In this document: piece after piece, positions 1 to 10,324 of the stretch
Numbering within the stretch: position 1 is the stretch's first letter
Layout of the letters: every line of letters starts with the position of its first letter
DNA from: Streptomyces sulphureus DSM 40104
GTDB lineage: Bacteria; Actinomycetota; Actinomycetes; Streptomycetales; Streptomycetaceae
Length of the DNA: 64,000 nt
Direction of reading: 5' to 3'
NCBI RefSeq assembly: GCF_000381025.1
Contig: NZ_KB905813.1
Location: 416,716 to 480,715 of the forward strand
Position numbers and translations under genes: made by a program
Notes under the pieces: generated by a model
What the model was told of the DNA's origin: nothing
What the model saw: only the letters and a program-made list of their open reading frames with translations
Database searches by the model: none

Positions 1-1635
<1,635 letters not shown>

Positions 1636-1637
<2 letters not shown>

Positions 1638-1678
1638 CGGCGGGGGCGGGCCGCTCTCCACGGCCCGCCCCCGCCGTC
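1636..1678 (+). terminator. Strong hairpin overlapping the carB stop codon
   Basis: A perfect 17-bp GC-rich stem (arms 1636-1652 and 1662-1678) encloses a 9-nt loop. The left arm starts inside the carB TGA. No U-tract follows, which is usual for Streptomyces terminator-like hairpins. It should separate, or partly attenuate, transcription between carB and pyrD. Confidence 0.7.
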
Positions 1679-1715
1679 GGCGCCGGCCCCATCCACCGCA
1701 GAAGGCGGCACCGTC

Positions 1716-2834
1716 TTGTACCATCTCCTCTTCCGGCTCCTCTTCGCGCGTATGGACCCCGAGCGCGCGCACCGTGCGGCCTTCGCCTGGATTCGGCTCG
1801 CCGCGCGCGTCCCGGTGCTCCGCACCTTCGCCGCCGCCGTCCTCGCGCCGCGCCACCGCGAGTTGCGCACCGAGGCGTTCGGGCTGCGTATGCACGGGCC
1901 CTTCGGACTCGCCGCCGGCTTCGACAAGAACGCGGTCGGCATCGACGGCCTCGCGCTGCTCGGCTTCGACCACGTCGAGGTCGGAACCGTCACGGGCGAG
2001 CCCCAACCCGGAAACCCGCCGAAGCGGCTCTTCCGGCTCCCGCGCGACCGTGCGCTCATCAACCGGATGGGGTTCAACAACGAGGGCTCGGCCGCCGTCG
2101 CCGCCCGTCTCGGTGCACGGAGGCCCGTCTTTCGTACGACGGTCGGCGTCAACATCGGTAAGACGAAGGCGGTTCCGGAGTCCGAGGCGACGGCGGACTA
2201 CGTCGTGTCCGCCGAGCGGCTCGCGCCGTACGCGGACTACCTCGCCGTCAACGTCTCGTCCCCGAACACACCCGGACTGCGGAACCTCCAGGCAACCGCC
2301 GAACTCCGCCCGCTGCTGCGCGCCGTGCGCGAGGCCGCCGACCGCACGTCGCGCGGGCGCCGGGTGCCGCTGCTGGTGAAGATCGCCCCCGACCTGGCGG
2401 ACGAGGACGTCGACGCCGTCGCCGACCTCGCCGTCGAGCTCGGCCTCGACGGCATCATCGCCACCAACACCACCGTCGCGCGGAAGGGGTTGGGTCTGCG
2501 GTCGGAGTCGGCCGCCGAGACCGGCGGCCTCTCGGGCGCCCCTCTCAAGGAGCGGTCGCTCCAGGTCCTGCGCCGGCTCCACGGGCGGGTCGGGGACCGG
2601 CTCACGCTCGTCGGCGTCGGCGGCATCGAGACGGCCGAGGACGCCTGGCGGCGCATCCTCGCGGGCGCCACCCTCGTCCAGGGGTACAGCGCCTTCGTCT
2701 ACCGCGGGCCGTTGTGGTCCCGTGCCGTCCACGACGGCCTCGCGCGGCTCCTGCGCGAGAGCCCGTACGCGACGCTCGCCGAGGCGGTCGGCGCCGAAGC
2801 GCGCGACGACGCCCCGAGGACGGAGTCCGCATGA
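1716..2834 (+). CDS. pyrD: Dihydroorotate dehydrogenase (quinone), class 2
   Basis: PyrD oxidises dihydroorotate to orotate and passes electrons to membrane quinones, the fourth step of UMP synthesis. The product is 372 residues, normal for class 2. The N-terminal helix ([15 protein letters not shown]) is the membrane-associating segment that class 1 enzymes lack. LAAGFDKNA lies near residues 65-73, and [10 protein letters not shown] at 179-188 holds the class 2 catalytic serine. The start chosen is TTG at 1716, preceded by a GAAGG-like ribosome site; no better ATG or GTG keeps the N-terminal helix. The stop overlaps the pyrF start in an ATGA junction, which indicates translational coupling. 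Confidence 0.96.
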   Translation: MYHLLFRLLFARMDPERAHRAAFAWIRLAARVPVLRTFAAAVLAPRHRELRTEAFGLRMHGPFGLAAGFDKNAVGIDGLALLGFDHVEVGTVTGEPQPGNPPKRLFRLPRDRALINRMGFNNEGSAAVAARLGARRPVFRTTVGVNIGKTKAVPESEATADYVVSAERLAPYADYLAVNVSSPNTPGLRNLQATAELRPLLRAVREAADRTSRGRRVPLLVKIAPDLADEDVDAVADLAVELGLDGIIATNTTVARKGLGLRSESAAETGGLSGAPLKERSLQVLRRLHGRVGDRLTLVGVGGIETAEDAWRRILAGATLVQGYSAFVYRGPLWSRAVHDGLARLLRESPYATLAEAVGAEARDDAPRTESA

Positions 2835-3691
2835 CCGAGCCCCAAGTCCCCGCTACCGCCGAGCCGTTCGGCGCCCGCCTGCGACGCGCCATGGACGTAC
2901 GCGGCCCGCTCTGCGTCGGTATCGATCCGCACCCCTCGCTGCTCTCCGCGTGGGGGCTCGACGACGACGTCGCAGGGCTGGAGCGGTTCACGCGTACCAC
3001 GGTCGAGGCGCTCGCCGACCGGGTCGCGGTGCTCAAGCCGCAGTCGGCGTTCTACGAGAGGTACGGCTCCCGCGGCGTCGCCGTGCTGGAGCGCGCGGTG
3101 GCCGAGGCACGCGCGGGCGGTGCCCTGGTGCTCATGGACGCGAAGCGCGGCGACATCGGCTCGACGATGGGCGCCTACGCGGACGCTTTCCTGGACCCGG
3201 CCTCCCCTCTCTTCAGCGACGCGCTCACCGTCAGCCCCTACCTCGGCTTCGGTTCGCTTCGCCCGGCCTTCGAGCGGGCGAGCGCCGCGGGGAGCGGGCT
3301 CTTCGTCCTCGCACTCACCTCCAACCCGGAGGGCGCCGAGGTGCAGCGCGCGGTCACGCCGGCGGGCGGGACCGTCGCGAGCGGAGTGCTGCGCGGGCTG
3401 GCGGCGGCCAACGCCGGTGCGGAGCCGATGGGTTCATTCGGCGCCGTCGTCGGCGCGACGGTCGGCGCGGGGGCGGCCGGTGCCGAGCTCGCCTGCGGCG
3501 GGCCGCTGTTGGCGCCCGGGATCGGTGCACAGGGGGCGCGGCCGGAGGACCTGCCCGCCGTCTTCGGCTCCGCTGCGGGCAGCGTGCTCGCGAGCGTCAG
3601 CCGCGGGGTGCTGCAACACGGCCCGCAGGCAAGCGGATTGTGGGCTTCCGCCGAGCGATTCGCCGACGAGGTGTGGAGAGCGGTGAGTTGA
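2831..3691 (+). CDS. pyrF: Orotidine 5'-phosphate decarboxylase, class 2
   Basis: PyrF decarboxylates OMP to UMP, the last step of de novo pyrimidine synthesis. The product is 286 residues, the longer actinobacterial/mycobacterial form. The catalytic motif [10 protein letters not shown] is at 103-112 with the key lysine at 105, and the substrate-binding start CVGIDPHP is at 28-35. The ATG at 2831 overlaps the pyrD stop by four bases, which decides the start over upstream GTG codons that would run through the end of pyrD. Together with carB and pyrD it forms a partial pyr cluster. Confidence 0.96.
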   Translation: MTEPQVPATAEPFGARLRRAMDVRGPLCVGIDPHPSLLSAWGLDDDVAGLERFTRTTVEALADRVAVLKPQSAFYERYGSRGVAVLERAVAEARAGGALVLMDAKRGDIGSTMGAYADAFLDPASPLFSDALTVSPYLGFGSLRPAFERASAAGSGLFVLALTSNPEGAEVQRAVTPAGGTVASGVLRGLAAANAGAEPMGSFGAVVGATVGAGAAGAELACGGPLLAPGIGAQGARPEDLPAVFGSAAGSVLASVSRGVLQHGPQASGLWASAERFADEVWRAVS

Positions 3692-3767
3692 GGCCGGAGA
3701 AACCATCGAGTTTGCCCGGAAATGTCTGCCTCGGTTGAGCCTGACCTGGACTTTTCGCTTGTTCTCG

Positions 3768-3796
3768 CTGACTGTTGCGCTCCCGGCCGCTAGTCT
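3768..3796 (+). promoter_or_regulatory. Candidate vegetative promoter for the sIHF gene
   Basis: A -35-like CTGACT (3768-3773) and a -10-like TAGTCT (3791-3796) are separated by 17 bp, close to the Streptomyces housekeeping consensus TTGACN / TANNNT. This predicts a start near 3803 and a leader of about 100 nt before the GTG at 3906. The 3692-3905 gap holds no other gene. Confidence 0.5.
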
Positions 3797-3905
3797 CCCC
3801 TTCAGCGGCGCGAACAGGCGCGTTGCTCGTTGCTCCGCAGGTGTGGGGCTACTAGGTTCCTCACCGGTCCATATCCGACAGTTCGACATCCGAGGTGACG
3901 CAGGC

Positions 3906-4229
3906 GTGGCTCTTCCGCCCCTTACCCCTGAACAGCGCGCAGCCGCGCTCGAAAAGGCCGCCGCGGCTCGCCGGGAGCGCGCCGAGGTCAAGAACCGGCT
4001 CAAGCACTCCGGCGCTTCCCTGCACGACGTGATCAAGCAGGGCCAGGAGAACGACGTGATCGGCAAGATGAAGGTCTCGGCTCTCCTGGAGTCACTGCCC
4101 GGCGTGGGCAAGGTCCGCGCCAAGCAGATCATGGAGCGGCTCGGTATCTCCGAGAGCCGCCGGGTGCGCGGTCTTGGCTCCAACCAGATCGCCGCTCTCG
4201 AGAGCGAGTTCGGCGGCGCGAACGCCTGA
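3906..4229 (+). CDS. sihF: Actinobacterial integration host factor (nucleoid-associated protein)
   Basis: This small basic protein is the actinobacterial integration host factor (mIHF/sIHF). It binds DNA without sequence specificity, shapes the nucleoid and is unrelated to the E. coli IHF heterodimer. It has 107 residues, the usual Streptomyces length. It contains an N-terminal Ala/Arg-rich helix, the [20 protein letters not shown] segment and a helix-two-turn-helix-like unit around 63-81 ([18 protein letters not shown]). The GTG at 3906 is preceded by GAGGTG at a good distance; the upstream reading frame is not homologous to the family. It sits between pyrF and gmk, its known Streptomyces location. 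Confidence 0.95.
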   Translation: MALPPLTPEQRAAALEKAAAARRERAEVKNRLKHSGASLHDVIKQGQENDVIGKMKVSALLESLPGVGKVRAKQIMERLGISESRRVRGLGSNQIAALESEFGGANA

Positions 4230-4278
4230 GGTGCCCCACTGGTGCCGGGCACCCTCTCGGAACCGGGATAATCACGGC

Positions 4279-4878
4279 ATGAGTTCCGCAGTCCCCCCGC
4301 GAGAAAATCCGGCACCCCCGGTCGGCACCGCGCGGCTGACCGTACTCTCCGGCCCGTCCGGTGTCGGCAAGAGCACGGTCGTCGCGCACCTGCGCAAAGC
4401 CCATCCCGAGGTCTGGCTCTCGGTCTCCGCGACCACCCGCCGGCCCCGACCGGGCGAGCGCGACGGGGTGCAGTACCACTTCGTCGACGACGAGCAGTTC
4501 GACAAGCTGGTCGCCAACGGCGAACTGCTGGAGTGGGCCGAATTCGCCGGCAACCGGTACGGCACCCCCCGCCAGGCCGTCCTGCAGCACCTGGAGCGCG
4601 GCGAGCCCGTCCTCCTGGAGATCGATCTCCAGGGGGCGCGGCTCGTCCGTGAGTCCATGCCGGAGGCGCAGTTGGTCTTCCTCGCTCCGCCCAGTTGGGA
4701 GGAGCTCGTACGCCGGCTCACCGGCAGGGGGACCGAGCCTCCCGAGGTGGTGGAGCGCCGGCTGGAGGCGGCACGCGTCGAGCTGGCCGCCGAGGCGGAG
4801 TTCGACCGCAGCCTGATCAACACCTCCGTCGAGGAGGTCACGGACGAGCTGCTAGCCTTGATGCGGATCGCTCCCTGA
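4279..4878 (+). CDS. gmk: Guanylate kinase
   Basis: Guanylate kinase phosphorylates GMP to GDP in the purine nucleotide pathway. The 199-residue product has the P-loop [10 protein letters not shown] at about 24-33, then [12 protein letters not shown] (GMP binding) and the [10 protein letters not shown] segment of the kinase core. The ATG at 4279 is chosen; upstream codons would extend back into the sIHF gene. It lies 49 nt after sIHF and 163 nt before rpoZ on the same strand. The gap 4879-5041 holds no gene. Confidence 0.96.
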   Translation: MSSAVPPRENPAPPVGTARLTVLSGPSGVGKSTVVAHLRKAHPEVWLSVSATTRRPRPGERDGVQYHFVDDEQFDKLVANGELLEWAEFAGNRYGTPRQAVLQHLERGEPVLLEIDLQGARLVRESMPEAQLVFLAPPSWEELVRRLTGRGTEPPEVVERRLEAARVELAAEAEFDRSLINTSVEEVTDELLALMRIAP

Positions 4879-5041
4879 GGTAGGTACCCGAGGGCTCGGT
4901 CCACATCCCGGTCGGCTCCTGGCGCTGCCAGTTGCCGGCCTTCCCGGGGAACGCACCGCGGACACCATCGTCGGGCGCCCCGGGCCCAACAGGTCGGCTC
5001 CGCGCCGGCCGTACCGATTCCACCCCTTCGGAAGGCAGAGC

Positions 5042-5323
5042 GTGTCCTCTCCCATCACCACGCCCGAGGGCATCATCAACCCGCCGATTGATGAGCTGCT
5101 GGAGGCGACCGACTCGAAGTACAGCCTCGTGATCTACGCCGCCAAGCGCGCGCGTCAGATCAACGCGTACTACTCGCAGCTCGGTGAGGGCCTTCTCGAG
5201 TACGTCGGCCCCCTGGTCGACACGCACGTCCACGAGAAGCCGCTCTCCATTGCACTGCGCGAGATCAACGCGGGCCTGCTGACCTCCGAGGCCATCGAGG
5301 CGCCCGCTCCCGTCGCGCCGTAG
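5042..5323 (+). CDS. rpoZ: RNA polymerase omega subunit
   Basis: Omega is the small RNA polymerase subunit that helps fold and assemble beta-prime. The 93-residue product has the family core [25 protein letters not shown] near residues 14-38 (shown in part), followed by the INAYY segment and a C-terminal part typical of actinobacterial omegas. It starts with GTG at 5042 after a purine-rich GGAAGG stretch. A strong hairpin follows 58 nt after the stop. Confidence 0.95.
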   Translation: MSSPITTPEGIINPPIDELLEATDSKYSLVIYAAKRARQINAYYSQLGEGLLEYVGPLVDTHVHEKPLSIALREINAGLLTSEAIEAPAPVAP

Positions 5324-5380
5324 GCGGGCGGGAAGGCGCGGCCGGCGCCGAGCGGGAGACCGGCCACGGGCAACATCCCT

Positions 5381-5415
5381 CCAGGGGCCCGGCAGCGCGG
5401 CTGCCGGGCCCCTGG
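5381..5415 (+). terminator. Terminator hairpin after rpoZ
   Basis: A perfect 16-bp stem (5381-5396 paired with 5400-5415) with a 3-nt loop lies between rpoZ and coaBC. It lacks a U-tract but is highly stable, so it should end the gmk-rpoZ transcript. Confidence 0.75.
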
Positions 5416-5503
5416 TGTGTGATGGAACCGGCGGCGCGCATCCGCGCGCACTTCCGGTCGCAAGGCACCCGCCGGCGTGCGGGTGCAGGGGAGAGAGCGG
5501 GCG

Positions 5504-6757
5504 ATGGTGGAGCAGACGCAGGCGGAGCAGCACGAGCACGGCCGCGGTGGCGAGGCCCCGCGGGTGGTGCTCGGTGTCTCGGGCGGTATCGCCGCGTACA
5601 AGGCGTGCGAGCTGCTGCGGCGGTTCGCGGAGAGCGGGCACGACGTGCAGGTGGTGCCGACCGCCTCGGCGCTCCACTTCGTCGGGGCGGCCACGTGGTC
5701 GGCCCTGAGCGGGCACCCCGTCTCCGAGCAGGTGTGGGAGTCCGTCCACGAGGTGCCGCACGTGCGCATCGGGCAGAGCGCCGACCTCGTCGTCGTCGCG
5801 CCGGCGACGGCGGACCTCCTCGCCAGGGCCGCCGGGGGTCTCGCGGACGACCTGCTCACCAACACGCTGCTCACGGCGCGCTGTCCCGTCGTCTTCGCGC
5901 CGGCGATGCACACCGAGATGTGGGAGCACCCGGCAACCCAGGAGAACGTCGCGAAGCTGCGCTCGCGAGGCGCCGTCGTCGTCGAGCCGGACGTCGGGCG
6001 GCTCACGGGTGAGGACTCGGGCAAGGGCAGGTTCCCCGACCCCGCGGAGATCTTCGCCCTCTGCCGCCGGGTGCTGGCGCGCGGTCCCGAGGCGCTCGTC
6101 CCCGATCTCGCGGGCCGGCACGTGGTGATCAGCGCGGGCGGCACCCGGGAGCCGCTCGACCCGGTGCGGTTCCTCGGTAACCGCTCGTCGGGGAAGCAGG
6201 GTTACGCGCTCGCTCGTACCGCGGCCGCCAGGGGGGCGCGGGTCACGCTGGTCGCCGCGAACAGCTCGCTTCCGGCGCCGGCCGGTGTGGAGGTCGTCGA
6301 GGTCGGTACGGCGCGGGAGCTCCGTGCTGCGATGGTCTCGGCGGCGGGCGAGGCCGACGCGGTGGTGATGGCGGCGGCGGTGGCGGACTTCCGTCCGGCC
6401 GAGTACGCCGCGGGGAAGATCAAGAAGCGGTCCGGGGCCGAGCCGGACCCGCTGGCCCTGGTCCGGAACCCCGACGTCCTCGCCGAGTTGGGGGCGGAGC
6501 GTCCGCGGGAGGGGCAGGTGCTCGTCGGCTTCGCGGCCGAGACGGACGACGTCCTCGCGCACGGGCGCGAGAAGCTGCGCGCCAAGGGGTGCGACCTTCT
6601 CGTCGTCAACGAGGTGGGGGAGGACCGGACGTTCGGGAGCGAGGAGAACGAGGCGGTCGTCCTCGCCGCGGACGGGGGCGAGACGCCGGTGCCGTACGGG
6701 CCGAAGGAGACGCTGGCGGAGCGGGTGTGGGACCTCGTCGCCGAGCGCCTCGGTTGA
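5504..6757 (+). CDS. coaBC: Bifunctional phosphopantothenoylcysteine decarboxylase / synthetase
   Basis: CoaBC catalyses two coenzyme A steps. The CoaB domain ligates cysteine to 4'-phosphopantothenate and the CoaC domain decarboxylates the product with FMN. The N-terminal flavoprotein domain shows VLGVSGGIAAYK, VPHVRIGQSADLVVVAPATA and a PAMHTEMW motif that corresponds to the PXMNXXMW signature. The C-terminal synthetase domain begins near residue 205 (ISAGGTREPLDPVRFLGNRS) and contains the VMAAAVADF and KIKK motifs. The ATG at 5504 follows GGGGAGAG; a GTG at 5477 in the same frame is possible but has a poorer site. Length (417 residues) is normal. Confidence 0.95.
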   Translation: MVEQTQAEQHEHGRGGEAPRVVLGVSGGIAAYKACELLRRFAESGHDVQVVPTASALHFVGAATWSALSGHPVSEQVWESVHEVPHVRIGQSADLVVVAPATADLLARAAGGLADDLLTNTLLTARCPVVFAPAMHTEMWEHPATQENVAKLRSRGAVVVEPDVGRLTGEDSGKGRFPDPAEIFALCRRVLARGPEALVPDLAGRHVVISAGGTREPLDPVRFLGNRSSGKQGYALARTAAARGARVTLVAANSSLPAPAGVEVVEVGTARELRAAMVSAAGEADAVVMAAAVADFRPAEYAAGKIKKRSGAEPDPLALVRNPDVLAELGAERPREGQVLVGFAAETDDVLAHGREKLRAKGCDLLVVNEVGEDRTFGSEENEAVVLAADGGETPVPYGPKETLAERVWDLVAERLG

Positions 6758-6989
6758 CCGCGGGCTCGCGCGGGCGGGCCAGGCGGCGCGGTGGTGAGGA
6801 ACGCCACCTCGCGCGCTCGGGGTGACGCGCAATTTCCGGTGCACGGCACGAACGGGCAAAAGGAGGCAATGCGGCTTTTCCGGGCGGGAGTTGGGGCTGT
6901 CGAGGAGAGGGGATTGGATGCGGAGAGTAGTCGCCGTGACGGACGGGTCGGTGAGGTGAAAGCGGTCGGTGCTCGTCGGAGCGCGATGA

Positions 6990-7018
6990 CCGATAAGTCT
7001 GGCCCGTCTGCTTATCGG
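6990..7018. promoter_or_regulatory. Inverted repeat in the coaBC-metK gap
   Basis: CCGATAAG (6990-6997) is repeated as its exact complement CTTATCGG (7011-7018) with a 13-nt spacer. It stands out in a 597-nt gap (6758-7354) with no credible gene. It could be a transcription factor operator for metK or a weak hairpin. The sequence just before metK was inspected for SAM riboswitch motifs and none was recognised. Confidence 0.35.
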
Positions 7019-7354
7019 GCATCCCGCACAGTTCGCGAGCAAGGTGCTTGTTCAGGGGATACACGCCCGGCTCCTCGATTTCTCTTTGCGTGCTCTCGTG
7101 TGTCTGCGCAGTTACTTCGTGTTGTGGAAATCCGCCTGTTCCCGGGGTCGACAGAGTGCGACATAGCCTGATCTAGGCGGGGTTTCCGGTGGTCCCTTCC
7201 GGGCGAGAGCGCAGGTGGGGCTCGTCTCGTACTGCGAGAGCCCGTGACTGGAAGCGGGTCGGGATGGATAAACTGACGTCGGACCGTGCTTGGGCGCAGC
7301 CCCCGACCGGTCCGTCATGTTCAGCCAGCAGCCGCTGCAACCCCAGGGAGCGAT

Positions 7355-8563
7355 GTGTCGCGCCGCTTGTTCACCTCGGAATCCGTGACCGAGGGTCACC
7401 CTGACAAGATCGCTGACCAGATCAGCGACACCATCCTCGACGCCCTCCTCAAAGAGGACCCGAAGTCCCGGGTCGCCGTCGAGACGATGATCACCACCGG
7501 CCAGGTGCACGTGGCCGGCGAGGTCACCACCAACGCCTACGCCCCGATCTCCGCGCTCGTGCGCAACAAGATCCTGGAGATCGGCTACGACTCGTCGAAG
7601 AAGGGCTTCGACGGCGCTTCGTGCGGCGTCCAGGAGTCCATCGGCGCCCAGTCGCCCGACATCGCGCAGGGCGTCGACACCGCCTACGAGAAGCGCGTCG
7701 AAGGCGACGACGACGAGCTCGACAAGCAGGGCGCGGGCGACCAGGGCCTGATGTTCGGGTACGCCTGCGACGAGACCTCCGAGTTCATGCCGCTGCCGAT
7801 CACCCTCGCGCACCGGCTCTCCGAGCGCCTCTCGGCCGTCCGCAAGAACGGGACCATCCCGTACCTGCGCCCCGACGGCAAGACCCAGGTCACCATCGAG
7901 TACGACGGCGACAAGGCCGTCCGTCTCGACACGGTCGTCGTCTCGTCGCAGCACGCGGCCGACATCGACCTCGACTCCCTGCTCGCCCCCGACATCCGCG
8001 AGTACGTCGTGGAGCCGGAGCTGAAGGCCCTCGTCGACGAGGGCATCAAGCTGGAGACCGAGGGCTACCGCCTGCTCGTCAACCCGACGGGGCGGTTCGA
8101 GGTCGGCGGCCCGATGGGCGACGCCGGTCTCACCGGACGGAAGATCATCATCGACACCTACGGCGGCATGGCCCGTCACGGTGGCGGTGCCTTCTCCGGC
8201 AAGGACCCGTCCAAGGTGGACCGTTCGGCCGCGTACGCGATGCGCTGGGTCGCGAAGAACGTGGTCGCCGCCGGTCTCGCCGGCCGCTGCGAGGTGCAGG
8301 TCGCGTACGCGATCGGCAAGGCGGAGCCCGTCGGCCTCTTCGTCGAGACCTTCGGCACCGCCACCATCGACGCCGAGAAGATCGAGCGGGCCATCTCGGA
8401 GGTCTTCGACCTGCGTCCGGCCGCGATCGTCCGCGACCTCGACCTGCTGCGTCCGATCTACTCGCAGACGGCGGCGTACGGTCACTTCGGCCGCGCCCTC
8501 CCGGACTTCACCTGGGAGCGCACCGACCGCGTCGACGCGCTGAAGAAGGCCGCAGGCGTCTGA
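7355..8563 (+). CDS. metK: S-adenosylmethionine synthetase
   Basis: MetK condenses methionine and ATP to S-adenosylmethionine, the main methyl donor. The 402-residue product has the N-terminal [13 protein letters not shown] with the catalytic histidine at 15, the [12 protein letters not shown] signature and the glycine-rich [20 protein letters not shown] loop near the middle. The start is the GTG at 7355, preceded by CAGGGAG at the right spacing; this gives the conserved N-terminus [11 protein letters not shown] stable hairpin follows 30 nt downstream. The gene marks the left edge of the accessory island. Confidence 0.97.
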   Translation: MSRRLFTSESVTEGHPDKIADQISDTILDALLKEDPKSRVAVETMITTGQVHVAGEVTTNAYAPISALVRNKILEIGYDSSKKGFDGASCGVQESIGAQSPDIAQGVDTAYEKRVEGDDDELDKQGAGDQGLMFGYACDETSEFMPLPITLAHRLSERLSAVRKNGTIPYLRPDGKTQVTIEYDGDKAVRLDTVVVSSQHAADIDLDSLLAPDIREYVVEPELKALVDEGIKLETEGYRLLVNPTGRFEVGGPMGDAGLTGRKIIIDTYGGMARHGGGAFSGKDPSKVDRSAAYAMRWVAKNVVAAGLAGRCEVQVAYAIGKAEPVGLFVETFGTATIDAEKIERAISEVFDLRPAAIVRDLDLLRPIYSQTAAYGHFGRALPDFTWERTDRVDALKKAAGV

Positions 8564-8593
8564 GACGCCACGCCCCCTTCGCGGGGATGAGCA

Positions 8594-8632
8594 TCCGGAA
8601 CCCGGCGCCGCCTCTGGCGGGCCGGGTTCCGG
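8594..8632 (+). terminator. Terminator after metK
   Basis: A 12-bp perfect stem (CCGGAACCCGGC at 8594-8605 with its complement at 8621-8632) encloses a 15-nt GC-rich loop that can itself pair. It should end the metK transcript. Confidence 0.7.
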
Positions 8633-8722
8633 CGCTGCCGGTCGCCGCCTGCGCCCACTCCGCGGGAGCGGACGAGCGGTGGCCGGGAGGCACCAAGAGA
8701 ACACGGGAGTGGTGACGGGGCC

Positions 8723-9103
8723 TCAGGCCGTCGCCACCGGCGATCGTACGCGCAACTCGGCCCGCTCACAGGCCGATCGGGGTTCTCGCCGGCGGGAAGC
8801 GGCGGTGTCGGAGGAGCGGGGTCCGCCGACCGCGCCCGCGAGGTGCGGCACCGCATCGAGACCGCGGTGCGCGCCCGGCGCTGCACCGGTCGGCAGCACG
8901 GAGGAGCGCGGCCCCGCCGCAACGGCGCCACCGTCCTTGACGGGGTTGTCGCCGACCATCAGCGCCTCCTCCTCGGTGACGCCCAATTCCACGCAGGCGT
9001 GCGCGAAGAGGAGCGGGTCAGGCTTCTCCGTGCCGTGCTCGAAGGAGTGCACCCAGGCTCCGACGTACCGGCGGGTCCCGGCGGCACCGGCCCCGACTCA
9101 GGT
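8723..9103 (-). pseudogene. C-terminal remnant of a HAD-superfamily hydrolase
   Basis: Reading on the minus strand from about 9103, the frame gives RRYVGAWVHSFEHGTEKPDP, then a helix LLFAHACVELGV and the motif MVGDNPVKDGGA. These are HAD motif III (the lysine in EKPDP) and motif IV (GDNxxKD). No motif I (DxDxT/S) or cap domain precedes it, and a TGA lies just upstream at about 9104, so the piece lacks its N-terminal half. The last 30 residues look frameshifted. A matching HAD N-terminal remnant lies on the same strand at 13981-14199, so the two may be halves of one gene split by the nucleoside cassette. Confidence 0.7.
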
Positions 9104-9132
9104 CACACCGGACGCCGCGCTGGACGCAACGG

Positions 9133-9948
9133 TCAGTGGCGGGGGGTCAGGGCGAGGGCCGGGGCGCCGCCGGGGAAGACGTACTTGGCGGCCAGCAGCG
9201 GTCGTCCCGACGCCGAGACGGTCTGGGTGAGGAGCACAGCGGGGGTCTCCGGCGCGCGGGAGACCGCGCGGCCGCGCTCCTCGCCGAGGACCGTGGCGCC
9301 GAGGGTGCTGCGGGCCGTGAAGGCGAGTCCTGGCGCCGCTTCCAGGAAGACGGCGAGCATGGTGCCGGCCTCGTCCTCGGCGGCGCCGTCCGGTGCCGCT
9401 TCGGCGGAAGCCGCCGATGTCGCCGCTGTGCGGGCCGTCGCCGGTGGCGGGCCGAGCGCGTCGAGGAGCGCGGGGCCCGCCATCTCGCGCAGGACGGACG
9501 CGTCGGCCGCCCACTCGTGCGCGAAGCACGCGGGGGTGCCGTCCACCTCGACGACGGTCTCCCAGAAGCGGGAGCGTTCCGCCGGGGCCATGAGCAGGTG
9601 GTGGCCGGAGAAGTCGGTCGGCTCCTCCAGGTCGACGGCGAGCCGCCGGCAGCGTACGGCGCCGGCCCCGAGCAGCGTCTCGACGGGCAGCAGACGCTCC
9701 AGGCCGGGGGTCGGCGGGCGCTGGTTGACCGTACTGCCGGCGCCCTGGCGGCGGGTGATGACGCCGTCCTCCTGGAGCAGGATGAGCACCTCGCGCAACG
9801 CCGAGCGGCTCACGCTCAGTCGGGTCGCCAGCTCGGGTTCCGGTGGCAGCCTGGCGCCGAGCGGGAAGGTGCCGTCGTCGATGGCGGCCACGATCCGCTG
9901 GTAGAGGCGGACGCGGGGCGAGTGTCGGCGGTCTCCCTGACGGGGCAC
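9133..9948 (-). CDS. GntR-family regulator with UTRA ligand domain
   Basis: This 271-residue regulator has an N-terminal winged helix at about 12-75 (VRLYQRIVAAIDDGTFPLG, then LATRLSVSRSALREVLILLQEDG). It is followed by a HutC/FarR-like UTRA effector domain to the C-terminus. The start is the GTG at 9948; upstream codons in frame give no homologous sequence. It is divergent from the nucleoside hydrolase-MFS-ribokinase operon. Two copies of a TGTCC[G/T]ACA palindrome lie in the divergent region, one 16 nt before its own start and one near the predicted operon transcription start. By inference it represses that operon and itself, with a nucleoside or ribose derivative as ligand. Confidence 0.85.
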   Translation of the reverse strand: MPRQGDRRHSPRVRLYQRIVAAIDDGTFPLGARLPPEPELATRLSVSRSALREVLILLQEDGVITRRQGAGSTVNQRPPTPGLERLLPVETLLGAGAVRCRRLAVDLEEPTDFSGHHLLMAPAERSRFWETVVEVDGTPACFAHEWAADASVLREMAGPALLDALGPPPATARTAATSAASAEAAPDGAAEDEAGTMLAVFLEAAPGLAFTARSTLGATVLGEERGRAVSRAPETPAVLLTQTVSASGRPLLAAKYVFPGGAPALALTPRH

Positions 9949-9963
9949 GGCAGCTCCGGATTT

Positions 9964-9974
9964 ATGTAGGACAT
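9964..9974. promoter_or_regulatory. Candidate GntR operator, regulator side
   Basis: ATGTCCTACAT (minus-strand reading) has the dyad ATGT-N3-ACAT and lies 16 nt upstream of the regulator start codon. It matches the second site at 10243-10253 as [A/T]TGTCC[G/T]ACA[A/T]. Confidence 0.5.
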
Positions 9975-10200
9975 TTATCGGCCCTCGGGTGGCGGTCTCG
10001 CCACGTGGGCCGTGGGTGCGCTCCAGCGTAGTCCCGCGCGGACGCACGCGGACCGCCAGGGGTCCCGGGCCTCGGTGCTCGCCTCCCAACGCCCTCGCGA
10101 GCGGCGGCCGGAGGCTCGTACGGCCGTGACGTCCGCAGTACCCCAAGGCGTGCGACGCCTTCCGAGCGCGTGCTCGCTGGAACTCCCGTCGGGGAACCTC

Positions 10201-10229
10201 TTGTCGCGGCCGGACCTCGGGGCTAGCCT
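10201..10229 (+). promoter_or_regulatory. Candidate promoter of the nucleoside salvage operon
   Basis: TTGTCG (10201-10206) and TAGCCT (10224-10229) are spaced by 17 bp and resemble the Streptomyces housekeeping promoter. The predicted transcription start is near 10236, only a few bases before the candidate operator at 10243, an arrangement that suits repression. Confidence 0.5.
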
Positions 10230-10242
10230 CACGGCACGATAT

Positions 10243-10253
10243 TTGTCCGACAA
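10243..10253. promoter_or_regulatory. Candidate GntR operator, operon side
   Basis: TTGTCCGACAA is a palindrome with a single central base. It shares the TGTCC-N-ACA core with the site at 9964-9974 and overlaps the start of the predicted transcript. Confidence 0.5.
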
Positions 10254-10324
10254 TCTTGGACGGGTGTTGGGTGCATCGCCGTGCCCGCACCGGTCCGCCG
10301 CACTCCTACCCCGGAAGTCACCCC

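Noticed and set aside
7180..7354. SAM riboswitch upstream of metK
   Set aside because: No core motif of the SAM-I, SAM-IV or SAH classes could be found in the leader. The sequence has only short GC-rich stems.
9133..10290. Longer GntR protein starting at 10290
   Set aside because: The extra 114 residues are low-complexity, cross the divergent promoter region and overlap the candidate operators.
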